A program made the translations under genes and the position numbers. 64,000 nt of DNA, from contig CM043950.1 of the NCBI GenBank assembly GCA_014529385.2, forward strand, positions 153,504,445-153,568,444. The letters are read 5' to 3'. Source of the DNA: Adiantum capillus-veneris (Eukaryota > Streptophyta > Polypodiopsida > Polypodiales > Pteridaceae). The notes beneath the pieces are model-generated. The model did no database searches and was not told the DNA's origin. It worked only from the letters and a program-made list of their open reading frames with translations. This document shows, in pieces, positions 1-12,041 of this stretch (position 1 is the first letter of the stretch; every line of letters starts with the position of its first letter).

Positions 1-43
1 ATGGATCTTTTAAGGTCAAAGGCTGCTCAGATGCAAGCAGACA

Positions 44-1306
44 ATGCTCAACAATTGCAAAAAAAATGCAGTATCACAGCCAATGGAGCCAACATCGATT
101 GAAGCAGGTGGTCAAAACAAAGAAGTTGAAGAAAGAGTTCAATTCAAGGACACTGTCATAGCAAAATCTGTCAGTACAGAAAGAAATTCTAAGATGATCA
201 AGTGCAACATTATTGGTGAACACGAAGAAAAGCTATCAAGTGAAGGAAAGCTAGATTTTCAACTAGACAAGAACCTCATGTCCTTTCTCACTTGGAAAAG
301 ATGTGGCCAACCACAGCTGGATGATGCTCCTGAATTTGTGAGCATATCTAGAGAAAAATGAGAAAAATGTTGGGGAATCATCTCCATTACCATTGAAGTA
401 AGTTCACAGATCATCATAGATCAATTACACATGATCACAACAAAGGATATGCCAGACGACATCATAATGGGAATGCCAATGGCCCAGAAGATGTTAGAAA
501 TACAGAATGTAAATAGGATGCAGTCTTCAAAGACAACCAAGAATGAAGATCAAGAGTGGTCACTCACGAACGACAGCACAAAGTCCTCTAGCACAATTAA
601 AATGGAGACTGATGCCAAAGCAAAGCTTATTGAATATGATTCATCTCCATCAATCAGAACTTCAGAAGAGCTTAAAGCAAATCAAGCAATAGCAAGTACA
701 GCTCAAACAGAACAAAGAACAATCACGGAATCTATTGAGCAGAGAATGCCATCAAAGCTAGAAGTTAAGAAGAATGAGGTTGCAGACAACCGGGAAGCAA
801 TAGAAAGTCAAAAGTTTTAGACATTGTCAGCTAAAGCAGCTGATGTAAGTCAGATTGAAAAACAAAGTCTCAAGTCACTCTCCATAGAGACACAACTAGA
901 TCAAGATGAGACCCTGGCAAAATCAAGACAAACATCTTCAAGAGAACCTCCAAGGAGAATAGCTGAAGTTCTTAGCAGTACTACAAAAGGAGCAAGTGTC
1001 AGATGTAATGCTCTATTGGATAACGAAGCAAAGTACAATATGGTTGCAGACAACATTCAAAGCATTCTAGAGATTACTCAGGACAAGCCAGGTAACAGAT
1101 AAATCATGGGTAAGGCTACAAGTAAAAAAGAAATGGTTGCTACCCTTAGCATCCAAAATCATGAAGAGAAGGTAAAATTTCAGGTGAAGCCTTCAGAAGA
1201 CATGCATGCAGATGTCATCCTTGGACATAAGTGGTTAGACCAACTCAAGGTCTACAAAGAAGATAAAATGTTAATACTCTCTTTTCCAAGAGGTAGCAAG
1301 CAATAG
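44..1306 (+). pseudogene. Degenerate retropepsin-like polyprotein fragment of element 1
   Basis: One reading frame runs from 44 to 1306 and is broken by only three stop codons (359-361, 818-820, 1100-1102), so it was once a single open frame. Near its end the translation reads ALLDNEAKYNMVADN, then DVILGHKWLDQL about 60 residues later. This is the spacing of a retroviral-type aspartic protease, an active-site loop followed by the I-L-G flap-side motif, but the catalytic D-T/S-G is replaced by D-N-E. A second, similar flap motif, PDDIIMGMPMAQ, lies at about 455-490, so two protease-like halves may be present. The rest is rich in Lys, Glu and Ser. No gag zinc knuckle is visible. The family call rests on these motifs alone. 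Confidence 0.45.
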
Positions 1307-1834
1307 TTATAGGTACCATTAATGTTGGAATCAGAGTTGCAAAAGTCACAAAAATTTAAGACAAATGTTATAGACAAAGGCAAAGCTAAAGTGGAACTTC
1401 CACCGACTAGCAAAGAAGTTGTGACAACGTATGCCTCTACATCAAACAACCCTCATGGATTAGCTTCTTCAAGCAAGTCAGGCTTTTAAAATTTCAAATC
1501 AATTGCTGACCCAACCGAAACCTCTAAGGAGACACCCAAAAAAGCAAAGATATTTTAGCCAAAGTACTCAAGAAATCAAAGGAAGATCAAGAAAGTTTTT
1601 GTTCCAAGCACTTTAGTCAAAGTCAAGGATCTAGTTTTGGATTAAGGACGGGAAATCAACACAAAAAGACAAACACATGGGATGGATAGTATCACAATGG
1701 AGCTTAAAAGAACAGGAGTACTACGGAGGTAACAGACAGATATGGGTACCAAAACCACAGGTCAGAGCATATGAAGTAACATCAAGTCCTTCCCAAAAAA
1801 GAGGGCCACAAGGTATCAACCCCGACAATATCCT

Positions 1835-2380
1835 ATGATACCTAAGAAGCAAGTATACAACAGAACAACACCAAAAGATGCTAAAGTCAACCATAACTCT
1901 CAAGGGGATACAGCAAAAAGGTGGATCTCAAAGAATCTCCCTCTTAGACAAGGATTCTACACAAGTTATACAAAGATTTGGCTACCAGTCATCCACAATC
2001 CAACTGCAGCTACGCCACACTTGCATGAAGATCTCAAGAACTCAACAAAACCTAGAGCGAAGCAAAGTCAACAATGGGGATACAAAGGTCATCAAGATAT
2101 GTGGATTCCTAAGTTTTCCAATGCTCCTATTGAAAATCCAAATGGTGACAGTGAACAGAGGCATAGAACAACATCAAAGACTCCTATCAAGAGGCCTAAT
2201 TGGAGAATCAAACAGCTAATTAAGTCTTCACAATTAAAGAAGGACAACCCAACCAACGAGAATGCAGATTCAAAGATGATAAAACAAGTATGGCAAAAGA
2301 AACCTTCAATGCCAAATTGGTCCTTCACTAATCCTCTTTTTGAGGATCAACCTTATTTTTACATGAAGAAATGTTTGTAG
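1835..2380 (+). pseudogene. Unidentified basic ORF in element 1
   Basis: This 181-residue open stretch is in the same frame as the protease-like ORF upstream and is rich in Lys, Asn, Gln and Pro. It contains the motif MWIPKF, and the region just upstream encodes a similar QIWVPK motif, which hints at a short internal repeat. I recognise no domain. It lies between the protease-like region and the 3' untranslated part, where reverse transcriptase would be in an autonomous element, but it shows no RT motif. It is probably a remnant of the element's polyprotein. Confidence 0.3.
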
Positions 2381-2831
2381 TAAGCACAAGAATGTAAAAA
2401 ATCAAGTTGCCAAGGTGCAAAAAACACTCTTTGGCATAGTCAGAGTCGGGCTGCTGAGCCATAAAATGAGCAAAGCATTAGTCCCAAAGCTTCAATTCAT
2501 ATTAAACTTTGTGCTAAGAGTCATAGTTATGAGGCTTACGCTCAAGCTGGAAGAGTTGAGCATATCTAAGTCGTATTGCTCATGCTGGATGAGATGAGCA
2601 TAAGAGTCAAAGTTTATTAACTTACAATTGGTGGAGTTTTGTAGAGCTCAACACTCACGCATAGTGCATAGTAAGATGAGAGCACATATCCTCATCAACG
2701 AAAACCATTCTTATGCACGGACATAGTTAGAGTCGTTTTTTGTTGAGTCCGTGGCATAGTCAGAGTCGGACTGCTAAGCCATAAAATGAGCAAAGAATTA
2801 GTCACAAAGCTTCAAGTCCCACAAACACTTT

Positions 2832-2843
2832 GGAAGGGGGGAA
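2832..2843 (+). other. Polypurine tract of element 1
   Basis: The purine run GGAAGGGGGGAA sits immediately before the TG of the LTR at 2844, where plus-strand priming occurs in LTR retrotransposons. It fixes the element's orientation as +. Confidence 0.75.
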
Positions 2844-3740
2844 TGTTAACTGAGTCAATGTTAGTTAACAAAAGTTGTTAAAGACGAAAGACGTACGGAT
2901 ACACATCAAAGATCAACATGAAGAAGCAGTAAAGATTAGAGTTACACATTTTTCACGTTTCCCAAAATGGTCACGTATTGTAAATTCTCGATTTATTTCA
3001 AGCCATTGTAATATTTTAATGTGTTACAGGCTCAATGGGAGTTTCAAGTTGTAAAGAACAGGTCAGTTAGTGTGCCTAGGTAGCAGATTCAGTAAGTGGT
3101 AGATCCCTAAAGGCCTTGGGCGTCCAGACATTGCATATTTTTACCCTAGGTATATAAAGCAGTGTGTAAAAGAAAATAGGGTTCTCAAGCTCATTTGTTG
3201 AGATCACTCTTTGATGAGATCTCTTGAGGTGTGTGGCTATGGAATCCTTGAGCTTCTCCTTGCTCATGAGACTTGATTAACACTAATCTATGATTCTTTC
3301 TCTTTCACTATGCCTCTCTCATGCTTCTTATGATTGCCTATGATGCTTAGATTAACTAGACCTTAACTAATTAGTGGTTAATCCCTCTCTAATCTTGTGT
3401 GATTACCCTCTTTTGCCTGTGTGTGCATGTAGGTTTGATTGGAGAGTGGTGCTCTATAGATCTATGTGTGTGTGCTTGCGATTAGTGTGTTGCATGATAG
3501 GATTAGTGATGTGTGCGTTTTGCAATCATAGTGTGTGTGATTGGGTTGATTAGAGGTAAAGAGAAGTGGATATGGTGATTGCCCTTCATTGTGGCTTAGC
3601 TTCTCCATAGGCCTAGAAGCTCACCTCGTAGAGTTAACCATTTGTGTTGCTCACTAACCGTGTGAGTGTTTCCATGCCCTAGCCGGGTAGCTCATCCCTT
3701 CGTATTGACAATTTTGTCGGTCATTGGAGCTATTGCAACA
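2844..3740 (+). repeat. 3' LTR of element 1
   Basis: It begins TGTTAACTGAG directly after a purine tract and ends GCAACA. Inside, at about 3150, is a TATATAAAGCA promoter-like box. The sequence from ~2960 onward recurs with moderate divergence at 34018-34760, which supports a dispersed LTR. Immediately after it comes a partial LTR of gypsy-1, so the two elements abut. Confidence 0.7.
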
Positions 3741-3755
3741 ATGGGACCCCAATAG

Positions 3756-4069
3756 ATTTAGGTAATTAATTAATGCAACTAAACTCTCATTGGACCCCTT
3801 TTGTCTCCTAGCCAATAGGAATCGGGCAAGCCATTGGGCTATTGAATGCTCATTGGACCCCTTGGGAGACTATCCAATAGTCTTCTAGAGAGCTTAATTC
3901 ATATTGGTTCTTTTATTAAGTGTTTTTGAATTAATTAAACTAGATTTACTCTAGCCTAATTCTTGTTGGTCCAACTTCATGGCCATCCAATAGGATTTGA
4001 GTACACCTTGTGGGTATCTGGGCTAGGGAGCTGACATGTGTCCCTCTTTCTCCTTGTGTAAAGGAATCT

Positions 4070-4145
<76 letters not shown>

Positions 4146-4517
4146 CTCTCTCATCCCCTACTTCCAAGGCTCGCCCACTCCTATGTAGGGATTATGAAGA
4201 CTTTTTTACACACACTAAGCATCCAATTTTCCTAGTGTTTGACCTTTGGACTCAACCTTTGAATTTTGGAACCTTAGCATTTTGGAAGTCTTAATGGGAT
4301 GAACCTTAGGGTCTTTTAAGCCCATTGTTTCACATTGCTCTTTTGCAGATGGCCCCCCCTTTGGATCCCTACTTTCCCTCCTTTGGATCCCTATTGTGGC
4401 CGGTCTGCTAGCTTAACCAATATTCTAGCTTTTTCTCCACTGGCACTTCCCCATATTAAATGGTCAGTTTAACATGAGAAAATCATTTAGGAGAATTAGA
4501 TATTAGTTATTCTGACA
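3756..4517 (-). repeat. Partial 3' LTR of gypsy-1
   Basis: It aligns over its whole length with 11093-11793 and ends with the same TCTGACA / TATGACA boundary (on the - strand the LTR starts TGTCA). About 875 bp present in the right-hand LTR (10218-11092) are missing. It also carries a (GT)35 expansion that the other LTR lacks. Confidence 0.85.
4075..4144. repeat. (GT)n microsatellite, 35 units
   Basis: An uninterrupted GT run inside the left LTR of gypsy-1. The equivalent site in the right LTR (about 11405-11420) has only a few GT units, so the run expanded after insertion. Confidence 0.97.
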
Positions 4518-4531
4518 TTACCTCTCTCTTG
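4518..4531 (-). other. Polypurine tract of gypsy-1
   Basis: On the - strand the sequence just before the LTR start reads AAGAGAGAGGTAA followed by TGTCA. This is the expected polypurine tract and confirms - strand orientation. Confidence 0.75.
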
Positions 4532-4874
4532 AAATTATAGTCGTCCTCGACTATGGGGTAGAGAAGATAAAACATATTCATTAGTACTTTTCTAGCAGGT
4601 AGAGGATCCCTATGCTACCCTACGACATCATTCCAGAATGGATGACTAGTCCATTTTGCGCTTGAGAGCTTCAGCTGCCGCAAGCATGTCTGTACATTAG
4701 TCCTATCAATCTTCCATAGTAGAGTGACAAGCTCTACTTGGTGTTTGGGAGACGTCGTCTCCGCAAACTTGATCTAAGCATGCATACTACTTCATTTTTG
4801 TGCACAAATAAGAAAAAGAGAGTCTTATAAGACAAAAACTTTGTTCATTTTAAACATTCGTACATCCGCTTACT

Positions 4875-6686
4875 CTAGGGAAGCATGTAAGCATTGACAA
4901 GGTTTAGGTTAACCTTTAATTGTATGCCTTGCATCCATCTAGCATCTTCAAAAGGATAATTCTTAAACCTAATAAGATATCTTCGGATAGTCTTAACACC
5001 TCTTAATACCTTGTCTTCATGTAGGAGAATGGACTCAGGCTGCCTCTTCTTGGTCCTCGATCTCCGGTGGGTCTTCAATAGTTGGTTCTTGAGGTGGATC
5101 TCCTTTGTAAGGCTTTAGTAGGCTCACATGAAAAGCATTGTGTATGAGCCAATGGCTGGGCAACTTGAGTTGGTAGGCCATCTCATTGATTGTCCTAAGA
5201 ATCTGGAAGGGACCATAGTACCTTTTTGCTAACTTAGCATAGTACTTTTGGTGTCCCATAGGATTCTTTCCCGCTGTGTGCCTTAATCAAGCCTTGGGAA
5301 ATTTCAGTAAGACCCAATCATTTTCTTTAAAGGCTTGGGCTCTTCTGTGCTTGTCAGCAGTAGCCTTTTGCCTTTAGTGTGAGATAAAGATAGCATCCTT
5401 AATCTTTTGGAAATATTCTTGTAGGTCTCGGCTATACTCATCTGCAACGAAGATCTTCCCGTGTACCTTAAGTAGCAGGGGACTTTTTTATCTTCCCTCA
5501 ATTACCTCAAAAGGTGCTTTTACTATGGAAGTATGTACAGTGTTATTGTAGGCATACTCCACTAAGGGTAAGTACTTCTCCCATTGGGATCTTTGATCTA
5601 CTTCCGTTACATAGTCTTTTATAGATCGAGAATTGTTAGGTTAGCTATTTCACTTTGACCATCCGTTTGTGTGTGATAGGCCGAAGACAGTATTAGCCTT
5701 GTTCCTAAATTCTCAAAGAGACCCTTCCAAAAATTACTGGTCATTCTAGGATCTCTATCCGACACTATGGACATTGGCAAGCCATGGTACTTGAAGATTT
5801 GTGAAATGAAGAGGGTTGCCATTTGATGGGCTTTGATAGTCTTTTTTACAGGTATAAAATGAGCTTATTTACTGAAACTGTCTACTATCGTCCATATTCC
5901 CATATTTTCATGGATAGACTTAGGCAATCCAAAGATAAAATCCATGGATATACTCTCCCATGGTGAATTAGGGATTGGCAAAGGTTGAAACAATCCATGT
6001 TGCTTCCCTCTATCAAACTTCGTCTTTTGGCATACCACACATTTAGAAACATACTCTTGTGTGTTTGCTTTTATGGTAGTCCAATAGAAATATGTTTCAA
6101 TCCCTTTTAGAGTAGATTTAATCCCTCTATGCCCTACATATGGAGGAGCATGAGATTCATACATTACTTTCTCATGGAGTGAGTTAGTAACGCAGTCTAT
6201 TGCCATAGATAAGATAACCATCTTGTAAGGTAAATGGTTCCTCTTTCTCCCGAATGCAAGGGCTGAAATCACATCTCTAAAATCGGGATCAATAGCATAC
6301 TCATCTATCATAAAAGATAAATCATTGTGAGTTGCTATGGAAACCACATTCACTCTGGGCCGTCTTGAGAGTGCATCGGCTACTTGATTATGATTGCTAG
6401 CAATGTGAGCAATATGAAAACGAAATTGCAAAAGGAAAATTGCCCACCTCATTTGTTTGTCGGAAAGCTTGGTCTGCTTCATGAAGTACTTAAGACTTTG
6501 GTGATCCGTTCGTAGAATGAAAGTAGTCCCCAATAAGTACTGCTTCCATGAGTCTAAGGCATGTAGAACTACGAGGAGTTCCTTTTCATATATGCCTAGA
6601 GCTTGCTCAATAAGGTCAAGCCTTTGACTTTCATAGGCTTTGGCGTGCCCTTCTTGGAGCAAAACAGCTCCAAGGCAATCACACAA
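4875..6686 (-). pseudogene. gypsy-1 RNase H, integrase and chromodomain-like region
   Basis: This is the 3' part of pol, in pieces. The first piece (5865-6686) carries an RNase H stretch (LLVVLHALDSWKQYLLG, then RTDHQSLKYF) and the integrase zinc-binding module (H-x-H ... CVVCQ). It continues with SPWESISMDF, the first catalytic Asp region of integrase. The next piece (5619-5822) has IVSDRDPRMTSNFW and HTQTDGQSE, the second Asp and the Glu of the D,D,E core. 5035-5259 holds the integrase C-terminal segment ([11 protein letters not shown] ... [12 protein letters not shown]). 4875-5078 holds a chromodomain-like stretch (KTIRRYLIRFKNYPFEDARW). Stops and frame changes separate the pieces, so no functional protein is made. 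The chromodomain-like tail marks a chromovirus, a group known to target heterochromatin. Confidence 0.88.
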
Positions 6687-8265
6687 GCATCACATTGGAC
6701 CTCAAATGGCTTTGAGAGACCCGGTAGTGTAAGCACAGCTTGAGAGATAAGATTTTCTTTAAGCTTTTCGAAAGCATTGTGCTCATTGGCAGACCATGTA
6801 TACCTAACGTTTTTCTTTGTTAGGTCATGTAATGGTCCGGTTATTTGTGAGAACTTTTCTCGGAAGCGTCTATAGTATGCACACATACCTATAAAGCTTC
6901 TTAGTTCATGAAGATTCCTTGGTTTAGGCCATCCTTTTATTACCTCTAACTTTGATGGATCCATTTGGATGCCATCTAGAGAGATAATGTGACCTAAATA
7001 CTGAATCTCTTGCAAGAAAAATTCACTTTTCTTTTGATTAACATAAAGTTATTCTCTCTTAGAACTTGAAATATTACCTGGATATGTTGCTTGTGTTTCT
7101 CTAATGAATTAGAGTAGACGATGATATCATCAAAGAGCAGTCCAGTAAAGGTTTGGTGAGGCCTGAATAGCTTCTCCATCAAGGAATTGAATGTGGCTGG
7201 TGCATTGGTCAAGCCAAAAGGCATGAAAATGTATTTGTAAAGACCAAACATAGTGCAAAATGTGGTCTTTATAATGTCTTGATCAACTATCCTTATTTGA
7301 TGGTAGCCACTTTTTAGGTCCATCCTACTAAAGTAAGTTGATCCTTGTAGCTTATCAAATAGGTCTTATACTCGTGGAATGGCAAACCTATTCTTGATAA
7401 TGATCATATTTAGTGCTCTATAGTCGACACAAATACGGTATGTGCCGTCTTTCTTTTGCACTAGTACACGGGTGAGAAAAATGGAGATGAGCTAGGCCTA
7501 ACCATGCCCTTCTCAACTAACTGATCATGCACTTGCCGCATAATCTCCTCTTGTTGAGCTTGAGAAACTCTATAAGGAGGTTTATTAGGCGGTGAACGTC
7601 CTGGAAGAAGTTCAATTGCATGGTCATCATTGCCTCATTTAGGAGGTAGTTCACAAGGGATGTTGTCAATAAAGACATCTTGAAACCCCTTGAAACAATT
7701 GGATAACTCTCATTCCTTCTGGTTGTTTATATTTTCTTTTGCTAAAGCATTAGGTTCATTTTGATAATCTTTAACAAAAATCATGTACATGGAAATATAG
7801 CTCTTTATTGACTTGTTGAAAGCTTGTGTATGTACAATGGGTATGGTGTTACCCATTTCCTTAGCATCTATGTACATATCTTTTTCCCTTAACCTAAAGT
7901 AGATTCTCCTTTCAGGGAATTTAACATTGATAGCCATGCAATCAAACCATGGTGCCCTTAAAATTACATCCTCATGTTTGAGAGGAGAGATAAAGAAGTC
8001 CTCTTTGTCCACATAGCTTTGAACATGGAGCCTCAATTTTCCGATTAAGGGAGTGACTGAAGCTTTTTGACCCTTGAAAGCACCATTTGCCGAGTAGGAC
8101 ATCTCCCATCTCATAAGCTTGTATGCCTAGCTTGGTGGCCAACTCTGTGGATGTGAAATTGTGATTAGAACCAGGGTCAAAGAGAATAAAAGCATCCTGT
8201 TGTCTTATGTTTCCCCAAGGATGGCATAGAGGAGATCCTTTGCGGTGAGTTTCCTCTTCTTGGAT
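6596..8265 (-). pseudogene. gypsy-1 protease and reverse transcriptase region
   Basis: On the - strand, 7710-8114 encodes the end of an aspartic protease region (HEDVILRAPWFDCM, the I-L-x-x-P-W element of plant gypsy proteases). 6994-7323 gives reverse transcriptase motifs MDLKSGYHQIRI, MPFGLTNAPATF and LLFDDIIVYS; the F-D-D is the catalytic dyad region. 6596-7015 continues with the connection segment (IQYLGHIISLDGIQMDP, LRSFIGMCAYYRRF). The region 7324-7709 holds the N-terminal RT in disrupted frames. The fragments lie in gypsy order and are separated by frameshifts and stops. It is certainly a gypsy RT and it is broken. Confidence 0.9.
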
Positions 8266-9800
8266 TTAGACCAAGGTAGCTCTAGGAGGCTCATGGCAGG
8301 TGTTCTTTTGGGGACAAGCGCGGTACGCATGCCCTTTCTTGCCGCACTTGAAACAACGATTCTCCTTGCAATAACACACAAGATCTTCAGGAGAGAGTTT
8401 GTTTTTGCCTTTGTAAACTCCCTTCTCCTTAGCTTTGTTGGAATTGCCCTTAGGAGACTTTTGGACATTGTCCTTCCCCTTAGGCTCATTGGAACCCTCG
8501 GTTTCCATGGGCTTAGAATTTCTTTTAGCCCCTGTTTGGAAATTGATTCGATAAGCCACCATAGTATGGTGTATAACCTCCAATATGGCGCGTGGCCTTT
8601 GGGAGTTGACATACTCCACCACGTCTTCAGTTAAGCCCGCACAAAATTGTTGTTGTTTCTCTCCAAAATCCATCTTTTTGAAGACAATGGCTTTGAGATG
8701 TAAATCCCAAAACTTGTCTACATATTTGCGAATGGATTCATAGGGAGAGATCTTCAAGCTTCGCCATTCAGTGAGTACTTTGTCTTTGGCATCGGTGGCC
8801 AAAAACTGCTTCATAATTGAAGCTCTTAAAGCTTTCCATGTTTTTGGAGCTTCAACATTGGCCCGTAGGCTAGACCACCATTGCCTGGCGGATTTTTTAA
8901 AGTGCATAGCTACGTGGCATAGCTTAGAGGACTCTGTGAAGCCCTCATCTCCAAACGCCGCATCGAATTGTTGGATAAAGGCCAAGACTTTGTTCGTAGC
9001 ACCAAACGTGCCATCATAGGTAAGAAAAGAGATGCTCTTCCCTCCCTCTTTGAACTTCTTGAGCTTGGACGACCTCTTCCATGCGGCATAGGATTTCCTA
9101 TGGCCTCTTCTTTTTTATGGTTCAAAGGTTGCACCATCACTTTCTTCAGAAGATAAGAATTTGAGGAAGATGGAGAAGAGGGTGACCTCTTTCTTTCCTT
9201 TTTCTTACCTTGATCTTCTTTGTCTGCACCATCACTTTCATAAGAGGAAGAGGATGAAGAAGATGGAGAAGAGGGTGTTCTCTTTCTTGCCTTTTTCTTC
9301 TCTTGCTTTTTGTCATCCCTCTTTGAATTATGGTGTGGAGAATTATGCAATGGTCTTCTCCATTTTGGAGGTGATGGGAGAGAATTTATCCCATTGTCTT
9401 CATGGAGCCATCTACATCAAGTGGCAGGAGACTCACTTCTTTCTCATTTCTTCGGTGGAGGCTCTTGAATTCTCCTTTGGGAAAGAGATGAATCATCAAG
9501 AAGCAAATTTTTAAGCCCTTTGTATGGATCCTCTTCTTCTTCCTGAATCGGAGAGAGGCCTCTTTTGGGAGTCTCACAAGGAGACTTCCTAGGTACTCTC
9601 TCGTCATGGTAGGGATCTTGGAGAATCCCATGAGCACGAAGCTGCCATTGCACTTCACTTTGGAGGGATGGATTTCCCATGGCTTGTTGAAGCCTAGAAA
9701 CAAGGTAGTTAACAAGCAAAGGGGCATCATTAGTAGCTTGCTCATTAGTAAAATCAAAGTTATCAACATTGATTTCACTCTCTTTGCTATTGTCAGCCAT
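8266..9800 (-). pseudogene. gypsy-1 gag region
   Basis: The N-terminal piece (9444-9800) begins MADNSKESEINVDN and is acidic. The middle piece (8910-9350) is a Lys/Arg/Ser-rich low-complexity linker with repeated SSPSSS tracts. The C-terminal piece (8266-8985) holds the gag capsid-like domain (HFKKSARQWWSSLR, the conserved W-W core; YVDKFWDLHLKA). It also has a CCHC zinc knuckle, CFKCGKKGHAYRAC, with C-x2-C-x4-H-x4-C spacing. The pieces are in different frames, so gag is broken by at least two indels. Gag begins about 400 bases inside the primer-binding site. Confidence 0.85.
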
Positions 9801-10204
9801 TCTAACAACTTTTAGATGTAAAATTTTTGGGTGTACTTTGGCACTTCAAGCCCTAGTTGCTACTCCTCTTTACCCCTTTAGAAAAATCACTCAAGCTACT
9901 GTACTCGTGGCTCGAATACCATTGATTTCAAGGAATAGAAGAAAGGGTCGTTCAACACCAAAACAGCACCGGCTCCTGTCAAGCTTCTAATAGCTCAATA
10001 GTGGTTAAGCCATACGCGAACCCCATAGGGCTCCACTATTAATACCATAGCTCTCGACGGTGATACCCTGTTATCTGCACAAAGGTAGGCGCACTGCAAG
10101 GCTCAAAAATCCCTATTCTACTTACTCAAATGCAATTAATGGTACCAACCATTTATAGCTAGCTTGAGGACCTCCCTTCTTGAGCAAGAAAAGAGAAACC
10201 TTGT

Positions 10205-10216
10205 GCTCTGATACCA
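10205..10216 (-). other. Primer-binding site of gypsy-1
   Basis: The + strand reads GCTCTGATACCA; its complement TGGTATCAGAGC matches the 3' end of plant initiator tRNA-Met. It lies directly inside the LTR that starts at 10218. Confidence 0.85.
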
Positions 10217-10217
10217 A

Positions 10218-11793
10218 TGTAACATTTAATTGCCTAGTAACTTGTGTGTAGCGGAAAATAGCATGAACATAGTGAGCATTTCATTGGAATAGATTCTTAA
10301 TGAGAATAACAAGAGTGCTTGGGTGGAGAGAGCAACAAAAAGCATAACACCTAGTTAGATAGCATGAACAATACTTCAAAAGAGAGAGAAATTTAGCTAT
10401 CGACAACAGTTGAGGACCATATTTACATGGAGCTGTCCCCCCCTCCAAAAGGCTTTGTATTATGGTTTCTCCCATCAAGAGAGACATTTTACAATACAAT
10501 TATTTGTGTTCCTTCATTTTAGATAGTTCAATGAAGATGGAAGCTTCAAGACTAAGCAAAACACTTATAAAACACAACATCAATTCCCTCACGGTCTCAG
10601 ACCCAAGACCTCACACACCTTCGAAGATGGTGAGAGCTAGCGAGGTATGAGAGTAGATTGAGAGGAAGGAGTAGTCTTACGAGAAAGATGTACATCTCCT
10701 CACATAATCACTCATATTAGCATAGCTTAGCTTAGTAATTATCATGGTAGAGGATATGAGCATGCATTGAAGCTTGGCTCTTGGTTGGATTTGCATCACA
10801 CCAAGAGTTGTTGGTGTAGGCCTCCCTTCTCACAAGCTTGGAGTAGGTGATAATCTTTCCATTAAAGATTGAGAAGGAAAGAGAGAGTATTCTTACTCCA
10901 CACATGGACTAGTGTGAGTGTGTATGCAATAATGCCTTGAGAAAATCAGCTCCCTCTCTCTCTTGGTCGACCCCTCTTGCTATTTGCTCATGCTCACACC
11001 CTATTGGACCTCTCCAGGCTTAGCCAATGGAATTTCAAGAGCATAAGTGATAGCCTTCTGACATGTGTCCCCCTTTCCCCTTTTGTGAGAGCTTTAGGTA
11101 GTTAATAAATGCAACTAAACTCACATTGGACCCCTTTTGTCTCCTGGCCAATAGGAATCAGGCAAGCCATTGGGCTGTTGAATGCTTATTGGACCCCTTG
11201 GGAGACTGTCCAATAGTATTCTAGAGAGCTTTATTCCTATTGGTTCTTTTATTAGGTGTTTTTAAATTAATTAAACTAGATTTAGTCTAGCCTAATTCTC
11301 ATTGGTCCACCTCCATGGCCATCCAATAGGATTTAAGTACACCTTGTGGGCATCTAGGCTAGGGAGTTGACATGTGTCCCTCTTTCTCCTTGTGTAAAGG
11401 AAGCTTGTGACTGTGTGTTTCTCTCTCATCCCCTACTTACACAGCTCGGCCCCTCCTATGTATGGATTATAAAGACTTTTTTTACACACACGAAGCATCC
11501 AATTCTCCTAGTGTTTGACCTTTGGACTCAACCTTTGAATTTTGGAACCTTAGTATTTTGGAAGTCTTAATGGGCTGAACCTTAGGGTCTTTTAATCCCA
11601 TTGTTGCACAATGCTCTTTTGCAGATGGCCCCCCCTTTGGATCCCTATTTTCCCTCCTTTGGATCCCTACTGTGGCCGGACTGTCAGCTTAACCAATATT
11701 CTAGCTTTTTCTTCTTTGGCACTTCTCCATATTAAATGATGAGTTTAACATGAGAAAATCATTTAGGAGAATTAGATATTAGTTATTATGACA
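10218..11793 (-). repeat. 5' LTR of gypsy-1 (1576 bp)
   Basis: It runs from the primer-binding site (TGTAACATTT on the +) to TATGACA at 11793. Its right 700 bp match 3756-4517. The left ~875 bp have no partner in the window, which suggests the left LTR is truncated rather than this one extended. Confidence 0.8.
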
Positions 11794-12041
11794 TTTAAGA
11801 CAAAATTTGAATGTTAGGCACTAAATTGTGCTCCTAGAATAAACGCGGTAATAGCAGCGGCAATACTAGAGGTAAATTTTGCAATAATAATTACGTAAAT
11901 ACTCGTGGTAATATTTGAAATGCAACAGCCCCCCCCCCTCCCCGGCCCTCCTCTCTCTTCCCTCTCCAACTGATTTTGGACCTTCTCTCTACAAAACGCG
12001 ATAAAAGATCGTGGTAAACAATTAGAGATTTTCATAGTGTC
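11794..12041 (-). mobile_element. Transposon terminal fragment 'copy A' (CACTA-like end)
   Basis: The reverse complement starts CACTATGAAAATCTC and continues through a GC-rich stretch to repeated TATTACCRCG-like motifs. An inverted copy lies at 20976-21215. The CACTA start and the repeated subterminal motif resemble the ends of CACTA transposons. No transposase or second end is present. Gypsy-1 ends immediately to the left, so it may have inserted into this element. Confidence 0.45.

Larger units (their letters stand above)
1..3740 (+). mobile_element. Decayed LTR retroelement 'element 1' (5' end outside window)
   Basis: A + strand element whose left end lies outside the window. It holds a protease-like reading frame (44-1306), a second weakly open stretch (1835-2380), a purine tract (2832-2843) and an 897 bp LTR (2844-3740, beginning TGTTAACTGAG and ending GCAACA). 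Two copies of a 60 bp sequence containing GGCATAGTCAGAGTCGG lie at about 2433 and 2751 in the 3' untranslated part. A paralogous copy of bases ~1-560 lies at 14190-14453 plus 20677-20975, and a partial copy of the LTR at 34018-34760. No reverse transcriptase or integrase is seen. The family is unassigned and the element may be non-autonomous. Confidence 0.65.
3756..11793 (-). mobile_element. Ty3/gypsy chromovirus 'gypsy-1'
   Basis: A - strand element. Its 5' LTR is 10218-11793, next to a tRNA-Met-type primer-binding site (10205-10216). Then follow gag (to ~8266), protease, reverse transcriptase, RNase H, integrase and a chromodomain-like tail (to 4875), a purine tract at 4518-4531, and a partial 3' LTR (3756-4517). 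Domain order protease-RT-RNaseH-integrase defines Ty3/gypsy. Reading frames are broken by stops and shifts, so it is inactive. The right flank after the LTR is TTTAA; the matching left copy of the duplication is not present because the left LTR is cut at 3756 by element 1. Confidence 0.88.

Noticed and set aside
8245-8634. A + strand ORF of 129 residues with hydrophobic stretches
   Set aside because: It is antisense to the gypsy-1 gag zinc-knuckle region and has no independent support.
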